DNA of 64,000 nucleotides, taken from Knufia peltigerae (Eukaryota; Ascomycota; Eurotiomycetes; Chaetothyriales; Trichomeriaceae). Shown piece after piece: positions 56,300 through 64,000 of this stretch (position 1 is its first letter; each line of letters begins with the position of its first letter). The stretch is from the NCBI GenBank assembly GCA_030247855.1, contig JAPDRN010000013.1:186001-250000 (forward strand). The letters run 5' to 3'. The position numbers and the translations under genes were made by a program. The notes under the pieces are model-generated. The model made no database searches. It was not told the origin of the DNA and saw nothing but the letters and a program-made list of their open reading frames with translations.

Positions 56300-56656
56300 G
56301 TTGGTGATGGAGGATTCTGCCAGTATTACCATCTTACCAAACCGACCCCCCATCAGGCCCCTCTCTTTGAGCGTATTGGCGTGGCCATGTACTGCTGTGA
56401 GGAATCAGTCAAGCTACGCTACTTGTGCGCGGAGATCCTCGAGGCAGTCTATCAGCACGACGACAAGTTGCTTGTTTATGTCAACTGGCCACAGACCCAC
56501 CGGCTGACAGAGTGCTTTCTGAATAATCTCGGCATCCGCAACTACTCACTCACCACCGGTCTAAAGACCGGTGAAAAGGACGGCATGATTCGGGAATTTA
56601 ACGACAAACCAAGTGCAATTTGCCCCCCCAGCGGTCTGAAAGACACCCCAAGTTAG
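56300..56656 (+). pseudogene. Relic of an SNF2-family helicase C-terminal domain
   Basis: A frame of about 110 codons reads SVKLRYLCAEILEAVYQHDDKLLVYVNWPQT, LTECFLNNLGIRNYSL and EKDGMIREFNDKPSAI. This is the start of the helicase C domain of SNF2 proteins (S-x-K-x3-L, K-x-LVY, motif IV/IVa and the x-R-x-x-I-x-x-F element). It stops where motif V should follow (DKPSAI then no QVLV), so it is truncated. It lies directly after the NAM7-like relic on the same strand, in a different frame. Confidence 0.55.
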
Positions 56657-56686
56657 CAAGGCAACACTTCACAACGGCTGACTTCA

Positions 56687-56737
56687 TAATAACAACAATA
56701 ACAATAATAGCATCAGCATCAGCATCAGCATCAGCAA
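56687..56737. repeat. Compound microsatellite (AAC/AAT then GCATCA units)
   Basis: AAC/AAT-type triplets run from about 56687 to 56709, directly followed by four GCATCA hexamers. It lies just 3' of the SNF2 relic. Confidence 0.75.
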
Positions 56738-58380
56738 CAGGGAACAATCAGAGAAACGAAGTCTGGGGTCGAGACGTTTGAATACCAGAGCAAGAGGACT
56801 ATTGACGTGGCTGACGTAGAAAAAAGAAACAAACAGCAACGGACAGTCAGACGAATGGAGCGCAGCCGTATGTCAACCGCAAGATGTGCATCACCGGCGT
56901 CGTTGTGTCAGAATTGAAACAACTGTTTATAGAACAGTATGTTCACAGGCTTCCAGTGTTGGCTTTGGGCTCTGTTTCGGCTGTTCGAGACATGTTGTTG
57001 AGTGGAGGAGAGTTCTACCCCCAGGATTGACTCCTGTGATATTCCAGTTGAGAAGGCTTTGTGAAGACTATTTTTCTTTCCTTTCTATGAGGGACTGGAA
57101 ATGCTTCGGCCGGTTCGACATGGAAAGGTTCACAAACATCATGGATCGAAACGAATCCTCCAGGCCGGGTCTTTCAGAAGAACACTCGTCTCGAACAACC
57201 ACATTCAGGGTAAGGTCGCTCGCTGTGATCGAATTCAACCATCAAGTTGAAGGTCAGAAACTATCTCTACTCAAATCATCTCAATTCCGAGCTTGAGTAC
57301 CGCTCGAGTTCAAAACACTTACATATCACGGAAAATGTGTGTATAACACAGTAATATGCACACGTTTATGCATGGGGGGAGGTATCTATCGCACAAGTAG
57401 CGCCTGAAGAGTACACGAGATGTGTTTCGTGGAGTATGAAGTTCCTTGGTATCAAGTTATCACATTCATACAAAGAAAGAAGATGCGGTCAGTACGAAAG
57501 CATATGATAAGAGGTAACTCCACGAGCAGTAAAAATCTTCACCCTAATATTAGTAAGTACTGCATTCGAGATATGCACTACAAAACACATCACAAACACA
57601 ACGGACCCAGGGAAGAATTTTGAAGATTTAGAAGATATGCAGACCCCATTCCCTTCTCTCCCGTCAAGATCCCGAGTACCGCCAGTTGCAGATAATGACA
57701 ACTAAAGTTGTTTATTGTCTGTCACGATCGTGTGCTGGATCCAAACCGACGGATAAGGCACAACACCGACGAAAACGTCTTACTGCCGTGGTCTTGACAA
57801 TACTGACACTGGCATATCTTTGCTGTTGACCTCGATATGTCCATGGGCGAGCAGAGAGGTTCTTTGAGATCTGGCTGGCGTGATAGTTTTGTCCCTGGTC
57901 AGACACGTCAAGGCTGCCGAGTTTGACAAACATATTCAGCAGCCAAACGAAATATACAATGAAAACACTGGTCCAGAATGAAGCGTCTTAACTGACGGAC
58001 TGAGCTCCTAATTCTTTTTCGGAAAGAGTCGGTGACTGCAGACACCAGGAGAACCCGAAATCGGTCGAGCTCTTTGCCGCCCCCAGGGACGAAGGTTTTC
58101 CTCGTTCGCAAAGGCAGGAGATTCAGAGGGAGTCACCGAAGTTAAAGACAAGATCCGGCGTTGACGCAAATTTTGAAGCAAAAAAGGTATGAACACTAAG
58201 GATACTGCGGCTCTAAGGGACTTGTCGGCGAGTTTCTTCAGTCATGGTGCAGACAGCTACAACTGTTGACACCGAGAGATGGTTTTCTTTTTACACAATT
58301 ACGGTTCTTGGGTTAACAATGCGAAGTGACTCTCGGATTTCTGCAAACTGCTGGGAGACTGCCGATGAACTCGTGTCGCA
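56738..58380. other. Gene-poor decayed stretch
   Basis: About 1.6 kb with many stops in all frames. A plus-strand frame near 56875-57030 (YVNRKMCITGVVVSELKQLF, ending in stops after SGGEFYPQD) looks protein-derived but unassigned. No intact gene or RNA recognised. Confidence 0.4.
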
Positions 58381-58389
58381 TTAGCAATG

Positions 58390-58545
58390 CCTTTTCTACA
58401 TGACTCAAACAGATGGAACAGCCCCGAACTACCTCAACCGGCTGAATGCAGCAGAATACCTGGTGGGCCAGTTGCCTGTCGGCACATCCACGACGCAGTG
58501 TATGGCGACGAGAAGGCAGGCGGTAAGCTCAATGATCCTCAATTA
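58390..58545 (+). pseudogene. Second NAM7-like helicase fragment
   Basis: The frame reads FYMTQTDGTAPNYLNRLNAAEYLVGQLP before losing frame and meeting a stop. The pattern N-x-L-N-A-x-E-x-x-V resembles the S-x-x-N-x-x-E-A element before motif V of NAM7/UPF1-type helicases. It is short and could be part of the same ancestral gene family as the relic at 56 kb. Confidence 0.35.
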
Positions 58546-60249
58546 ATTCGATCTGGTAGGTCAACGTGAATCCAGAAGACCTGCTCCTGGTCCTCAGCAA
58601 TGCGATATTGGCCAAACACTTCAGGCCAAGTGCGATGAAATACAAATGACAACCTCGGGAAGAATGGTCAATATATACACAAGCTGCCCTACGCCAATGT
58701 TCACAAGCAAGGCAACGACAGTTGCTACACCGCTCACGCGTGTTTCTCCGTGACGGAGAAAATCATAACGCAGAAAACAGTGAGAAGTAGACAAACCTTT
58801 GAATGTCCTCCCGAGTGACACATGGGCAGACACCGACAAGCCCTGGACAGGTGATGATACCAGTGCCACGGGCCTGGATCGCTTCGACAACCTCATGCAG
58901 TTGTATCTGTACAAGATCCAGAATCCCAAGGGATGAATAAGACTGACGTAAAGTCTCCTGGACTTGCAGAAAGAGAAAGCGCACAGAACAATTCCCACAG
59001 CACGATCTTGGTGCTCCCAGCGGTCGATGCTTCCGATGCCAACTTACAATTGACCCCCTCAGCAGAATCAACCTCCTACAGCACCCACGGAAGACCATTA
59101 AATCACTGTCTATTTAGACTATACTGAAGTGGCTAAGTGTGGGAACTTGAAGGTACGATATCTTTTCTTCAAGACCATCGGAATCTTCAAGAGACAGGTT
59201 TCTTAGCGACGGTGAGGGATAAGACTGGAGCGAGATGGAGGGCGAATATCCTTATCCTGACGTTGATGTCTTCTATGGTGAGGACGAAGGTGGCAATCTT
59301 GATGGCTTCCATGGCGAGGATTCCGACGAGTGGATTCAACGGCTTGCCATTGCAAAAGGTGATAGCGAAAACGGAATAAGCAATCTCGTCGCTTTTTGTC
59401 CACACCGATATTTACTGTTGTGCCACCGCCAATCATTTCATTCATTGCATGAAGCTTAAAGAGGTCAGTCTGGAAGTTCGACATGACAGGATGAAAAAGA
59501 TTGCTCGATCTCAATTGGGTTGAATACTATTTTGAAACTTCTGGTTCGCTTTTGAGGACAAGCTGTTAGCCATATGGACATGGTCAACTTTGCAATTTTG
59601 GTTCACCAGCAAAAGTGCAATTATATCTAGAGTTCAAGTACTGTTGTAGTCGCAATCAAAGGCAGCTCCAGAACTCTTTGCTTCTCTACTCTTGTCTGAA
59701 GAACTTGGTGCGATGTTGTCCCTTGCTCCCCGCCGCTTAGTTAGCACATCAGCCTAAAGTGAGGATCCCCAGACCCACTACTTCCTTGTAGAGATCCGCT
59801 TGCGAGGCTCAACCCCACGGGTTCCCACCTAAAAGAATCCCTGAGGCCTCGGTATTTCCAGGGTAGGTTCAATTATACAGTAATATCCTCCGTACTCATA
59901 CGGGCACTGTACGTACCTGTGGAGCCCAGCGTGTTGGGTCTTTTGCACGCGATGCTACAGTTACCCTCGCTCCAAGCTCTCTTGGTAAGGGGTATTCCCG
60001 TTTCTTGCATGTGTAAATCTTTCTCGTTCATAGCGCATGGAGGGGTGGCGGGGGAATGTCTCGTTGCAATAATCCTCCGAACATCAGAGCCCCGCGCCTT
60101 CTTTTTGCTGCTGACGCCTTTTGATTTGTGTATCGTTGTTTCCTTCTGTTCGTATTCGTGTTCTGTAGAACACTCGGGACTTGTCGTTGTTGTTTTTCTT
60201 GATTCCTCTTCTAGAGCCACTGACAACAAAGTACCAACAGCACGTCGAT
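58546..60249. other. Gene-poor stretch upstream of the sulfatase
   Basis: About 1.7 kb. A 74-codon plus frame near 59235-59459 has an acidic start (EGEYPYPDVDVFYGEDEGGN) but no family signal. The last 300 bp form the sulfatase promoter and leader. Confidence 0.4.
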
Positions 60250-62079
60250 ATGTCTTCCAAACGCCCCAATTTCCTCATCATCGTTGCAGACGACATGGGG
60301 TTCTCGGACGCTGGCTGCTTTGGTTCCGAGATCCGCACCCCAAACATCGATAAGCTGGCCAAAGATGGGATACGACTCACGGGATTTCACGCTGCCGCGG
60401 CTTGTTCACCGACGAGAGCGATGATATTGACCGGTACAGACCACCATATCGCAGGCCTGGGGAATCTGATCGAATGGACGGACTTCTCGGGCCAGAACTT
60501 CCCCAAGGGAAGCAAGTACAGCACAGCGCCTCAGAGAGGCATGCCAGGGTACGAGGGCTACCTGAACTCCCGCGTCGCCTCACTGCCTGAGGTACTGAAA
60601 GACGGAGGATATCACACTGTCATGAGCGGGAAGTGGCATCTCGGTCTGACGAAAGAACGAAGCCCGAAGGCACGAGGGTTTGACCGCAGTTTGGCACTTC
60701 TGCCCGCCTGTTCCAACCATTATGACTGGAGACCAGAGGCGGAGTTTCCCAAGTTTCTTGAGAAGAGCGTGATTGCTCTTCACATGGAAGACAATCATTA
60801 TGTCAAGGAGCTGCCTGAGAATTGGTACTCGAGCAATGGCTATGGTGACCGTATGCTGAAATATTTGAAGGAATGGAAAGAAGACAAGGAATTGTCGGAA
60901 AAGCCTTTTTTTGCATACTATCCTTTCTCTGCGCCACACTGGCCACTACAGGCGCCAAAGGAGTACGTCGACCATTATCGAGGTGTATACAAAGACGGCC
61001 CAGAGGCACTTCGGCAACAACGACTGAAGAAGCTGATCGAGCTTGGCATGATCCCGAAGGACGTCCGAGCTCATCCAGTCGTTGCAGACGAGGTTCAGGG
61101 CTGGGATGAGATGGATGATTTCCACAAGAAGGCCTCGTGCACTGCTATGGAGGCGTATGCCGGCATGGTCGAATGTCTAGACCACAATATCGGCCGTGTG
61201 ACGGACTATCTGGAGTCGATCGGAGAATTGGACAACACTTACATCATGTTCTTCTCCGACAACGGTGCCGAGGGTGCAGCATATGAAGCCTACCCTATGG
61301 TGGCGGGTGAACTCATGGCCCATATCGGCAAGTACTATAACAACTCGCTGGACAATGTCGGCAATAAGGATAGTTTTGTGTGGTACGGTCCCCGATGGGC
61401 CCAAGCAGCCACTGCGCCCAGTAGATTGTACAAGGCATACACGACCGAAGGAGGCGTTCGTGTACCGTGTGTCATCCGTTACCCTCCAATTCATCAAGAG
61501 CACAAGGGTGAAATTACCGAGACATTTGCTACAGTCATGGATATAGCACCAACACTTTTATCCTTGGCTGGAATCAAGCATCCCTCACCAGAGTTCAATG
61601 GCCGGAACATCGTCCCAATGAGAGGAAAGGATATGGCGCCGTGGTTGAAAGGAGAGCAACAATTGATCCATGACCCTGGCGAGGCGTTCGGCTGGGAACT
61701 GTGCGGTCGTGCAGCAATCCGCAAGGGTCAGTGGAAAGCTGATTTTATCCCATTTCCAAAGGGAACTTCTGCCTGGCAGTTATACGACTTGTCCAAGGAT
61801 CCAGGGGAGACGGAGGATCTCGCGACAAAGTATCCGGAGATATTAGACGAGCTCCTGGCCTTGTGGGAGACATACTGTGAGGAAACTGGTGTAGTGCCGT
61901 TGCAACCTGAACTCGGTGCTCGTTTCCACGAAGCTGTTGAGGCACAAATGAAAGAAGGCGAATGGATCGAATATGAGTACTGGAAACCTGGTGCTCTGGA
62001 AGAGCGTAACCGTAGTCAACACGTCCGGCAAATTGCCAAAGTCGCTGATCCGAGATTGAAGGAGGCTACGGGAGGATAA
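60250..62079 (+). CDS. Cys-type arylsulfatase-family sulfatase
   Basis: 609 residues, no introns, from the ATG at 60250 (MSSKRPNFLIIVADDMG). Metal ligands are the Asp pair in VADDMG; the signature CSPTR at residues 52-56 contains the cysteine that is converted to formylglycine, and SGKWHLG and FFSDNGAEG are further family motifs. It hydrolyses a sulfate ester. There is no signal peptide, so it is probably cytosolic, as for several fungal arylsulfatases that scavenge sulfate. Length matches bacterial-type arylsulfatases (about 550-600). A longer frame begins only with TTG. It stands outside the accessory block, between the helicase relics and the cap methyltransferase. Confidence 0.92.
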   Translation: MSSKRPNFLIIVADDMGFSDAGCFGSEIRTPNIDKLAKDGIRLTGFHAAAACSPTRAMILTGTDHHIAGLGNLIEWTDFSGQNFPKGSKYSTAPQRGMPGYEGYLNSRVASLPEVLKDGGYHTVMSGKWHLGLTKERSPKARGFDRSLALLPACSNHYDWRPEAEFPKFLEKSVIALHMEDNHYVKELPENWYSSNGYGDRMLKYLKEWKEDKELSEKPFFAYYPFSAPHWPLQAPKEYVDHYRGVYKDGPEALRQQRLKKLIELGMIPKDVRAHPVVADEVQGWDEMDDFHKKASCTAMEAYAGMVECLDHNIGRVTDYLESIGELDNTYIMFFSDNGAEGAAYEAYPMVAGELMAHIGKYYNNSLDNVGNKDSFVWYGPRWAQAATAPSRLYKAYTTEGGVRVPCVIRYPPIHQEHKGEITETFATVMDIAPTLLSLAGIKHPSPEFNGRNIVPMRGKDMAPWLKGEQQLIHDPGEAFGWELCGRAAIRKGQWKADFIPFPKGTSAWQLYDLSKDPGETEDLATKYPEILDELLALWETYCEETGVVPLQPELGARFHEAVEAQMKEGEWIEYEYWKPGALEERNRSQHVRQIAKVADPRLKEATGG

Positions 62080-62420
62080 CCTGTGAAGGTGGCGTAGATA
62101 TTAAACATTTATAGACTCAGACAACGTCAACAAACAACATTCTTCCCTCAAGACTGTCCAATATGGAGAACTGTTCAGTTCATACTGCTTCACACCGTGG
62201 CGCATAGACCTATAATACTCCACCGCAGGTATATCTACGGCAGTCGAATAATTTGCGACACGCAATTCGCAACAAACCATCAGCGCAGTTCAATGTAAAG
62301 GTCAATGTTATATCAACTCATCATTTGAAAACATTGCAACCTGAAAGACGTTCTATTAATTACTGCGCTCAATTATAATCGCTGATAGTTTCCATCTACC
62401 TTGCTCAACCGATCTTCGCC
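62080..62420. promoter_or_regulatory. Intergenic region before the cap methyltransferase gene
   Basis: 341 bp, AT-rich, containing the 3' end of the sulfatase gene and the promoter of the next. No specific motif recognised. Confidence 0.4.
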
Positions 62421-64000
62421 ATGTCGGACCCCCCACCACGAAGGAGACGCTCGTCTCTCGCATACGATCCAGCACGAGACACCTTCAAAGAGATTCCTGA
62501 CACAAAGGTTGAAGAAGCTATTGTTGAGGAAGAGTCTGAGCAGCCTAGAAAGAAGAGGAGATCAGAATCACCTGAAAGAGAACCCAAAGATGAGCTCCAG
62601 AAGGACTCCGCTCCAAACACATCCCCCGATCCACCAAAGCAACGCTTGTCCGTGTCGCCCTCGAGACGCGCAAAGCAGTCTCCCAAACCTGCGGCGAATG
62701 GGGACCGGTATCCCAAAGCTTCTCCGAGAACGCCTGCCGATCTGCCACGCATACCGCGCAAGCCCAGAGAGGATGGTGAAGTCTCTGCGTCTCGGCCTAC
62801 CTCTTCAGCCTTTAGTCGACGCCCTCTACCAGATGAGCGAAGAAGCAGACCCCGATCACGTTCCCCACGACGTCGGTCACCGTCAAATATCTATCGTCGT
62901 CGCTCGCCGGCCCGGGAACGACCGAAATCCCCCTCTCCGATTCGAGACTCCCCTCCGAGAGAGATCATCCGCCCCGGCGGAGCTCGAGGACGGGGACGCA
63001 ATGTCTTGGCAGAACAACAGAGACTTGCTGCGGAAAGAGAACAAAAGAGCGCAGGTCTGGTAAGCCATACGAATCGGGGTGTTCAAGAAGTCTCGAATCA
63101 ATTTTACAACGCACGACCAGAGTGGGTTAAAGAGCGTGGCCGCGATTGGCGAAGGAATGAATCACAGATCAAAGGGCTCCGCAGCTTCAATAACTGGGTC
63201 AAATCATGTCTAATACAACGATTCAGTCCTGTAGAAAAGCAACAAGTCGAGGAATTGGGATGGGGAGAAGAAGCCAAGGAGCCTGAAGAGCAAAAGCCTC
63301 TGCTTGTGCTGGATGTAGGTTGTGGTAAAGGAGGTGATCTTGGAAAATGGCAACTTGCTCCTCAGGTCGTTGGCCTTTATGTCGGTCTGGACCCTGCAGA
63401 GACCAGTATTTCCCAAGCACGCGAACGGTACCAATCGATGAGACGTGGACGCAGACCCATCTTCGACGCCTACTTTCTCCCACAAGACTGCTTTGGTGCT
63501 TGGATTGGTGATGTCGGGATTGTGCGAGAAGTGGGGATCGACCCGAATGCTGGCAATGGACAACCGAGTCGCTGGGGTGGCGGCGGCTTTGACGTCGTTT
63601 CAGCCATGTTCACCATGCATTATGCCTTTGAATCAGAAGAGAAGGTAAAAATGATGCTCAGGAACATTGCGGGCGCCCTCAAAAAGGGCGGACGATTCAT
63701 CGGAGTTGTCCCGAACAGCGATGTCTCTGCCGGGCATATTCGCGCCTGGTTTGCGGACAGAGGGAAGAATGCTAGCAACGCCGATGGACAGAATGGTGTG
63801 CCGAAGGAAGAGGGCGAGGCAGAAGATGATGATGATGAAGGCCCGACTTGGGGAAATTCCATCTACAAGGTCAGATTTCCCATGGATCCTGCCCGACCCC
63901 TGAATCCTGATGGATCATTCCGGCCACCTTTCTCATGGAAATATACCTACTGGATGGCTGAGGCCGTGGATGTGCCTGAATTTGTGGTTCCCTGGGAAGC
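62421..64000 (+). CDS. ABD1: mRNA cap guanine-N7 methyltransferase, 5' part
   Basis: Open frame of 526 codons from the ATG at 62421 to the window edge without a stop, so the gene is cut by the window. The N-terminal 190 residues are disordered and Arg/Ser/Pro-rich (RRRRSSLAYDPARDTF, RSRPRSRSPRRRSP). The catalytic domain begins with GLRSFNNWVKSCLIQRF, the family landmark, followed by the AdoMet motif LLVLDVGCGKGGDLGKW, FDVVSAMFTMHYAFE and GGRFIGVVPNS. The enzyme methylates the guanine cap of nuclear pre-mRNA with S-adenosylmethionine. An acidic insert (EEGEAEDDDDEG) interrupts the later part. Missing: the C-terminal end of the methyltransferase fold. Confidence 0.93.
   Translation, partial: MSDPPPRRRRSSLAYDPARDTFKEIPDTKVEEAIVEEESEQPRKKRRSESPEREPKDELQKDSAPNTSPDPPKQRLSVSPSRRAKQSPKPAANGDRYPKASPRTPADLPRIPRKPREDGEVSASRPTSSAFSRRPLPDERRSRPRSRSPRRRSPSNIYRRRSPARERPKSPSPIRDSPPREIIRPGGARGRGRNVLAEQQRLAAEREQKSAGLVSHTNRGVQEVSNQFYNARPEWVKERGRDWRRNESQIKGLRSFNNWVKSCLIQRFSPVEKQQVEELGWGEEAKEPEEQKPLLVLDVGCGKGGDLGKWQLAPQVVGLYVGLDPAETSISQARERYQSMRRGRRPIFDAYFLPQDCFGAWIGDVGIVREVGIDPNAGNGQPSRWGGGGFDVVSAMFTMHYAFESEEKVKMMLRNIAGALKKGGRFIGVVPNSDVSAGHIRAWFADRGKNASNADGQNGVPKEEGEAEDDDDEGPTWGNSIYKVRFPMDPARPLNPDGSFRPPFSWKYTYWMAEAVDVPEFVVPWE

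Noticed and set aside
56554..56573. Perfect 9-bp-arm inverted repeat CACCGGTCT/AGACCGGTG
   Set aside because: It falls inside the SNF2 relic's former coding sequence and is explained by the codons there; no sign of a terminator or operator.

Overview
The window reads as nuclear DNA of a filamentous ascomycete (Pezizomycotina). Coding regions are broken by short introns (about 49-118 bp) with GTRNGT donors, TAAC-like branch sites and AG acceptors. The gene content (Zn2Cys6 and bZIP/DUF3425 regulators, an Itc1 orthologue, many MFS, P450 and FAD-monooxygenase genes) is typical of Eurotiomycetes. A black-yeast (Chaetothyriales-like) origin is my guess, not something the sequence proves. Exon joins below were read by hand and checked for phase; there is no transcript evidence.

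Left block (1-20.2 kb) is mostly housekeeping: an agmatinase-type ureohydrolase with a signal peptide and a C-terminal KDEL, the chromatin remodelling subunit Itc1, the ALG8 glucosyltransferase, an Emp47/ERGIC-53-like lectin, cytosolic asparaginyl-tRNA synthetase, a Zn2Cys6 regulator, the GPI-transamidase subunit Gpi16, the U1 snRNP protein Luc7 and an RGG-rich protein. Four of these act in or around the ER.

A decay zone (20.6-22.7 kb) holds a broken lactose-permease-like MFS gene and a probable protein-kinase relic. It forms the left border of an accessory block (22.8-50.2 kb) with 12 apparently intact genes: a 14-TM-type MFS exporter, an SDR, a serine beta-lactamase-like hydrolase, an MDR dehydrogenase, two Baeyer-Villiger-type FAD monooxygenases, a bZIP regulator between them, a P450 with 12 exons, a small GPI-anchored-type surface protein, a second Zn2Cys6 regulator, an HSL-type esterase and an MFS sugar-type transporter. 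No PKS, NRPS, terpene synthase or DMAT backbone is present. The enzyme set fits a funnel: P450 hydroxylation, alcohol oxidation (SDR/MDR), Baeyer-Villiger conversion of ketone to ester or lactone, then hydrolysis (esterase or beta-lactamase fold), with import, export and dedicated regulators. I propose it as an undescribed catabolic or tailoring cluster. Four gene pairs are divergent over promoters of about 0.5-0.8 kb, and two of these promoters carry CGG/CCG inverted repeats of the kind Zn2Cys6 dimers bind.

Right block (51-64 kb): a DUF2235 hydrolase, then about 7 kb of helicase relics (a NAM7/UPF1-like C-terminal domain, an SNF2 C-terminal domain, a GRF-like zinc pattern) full of stops, then a Cys-type sulfatase and the 5' part of the mRNA cap guanine-N7 methyltransferase gene, which runs off the window.
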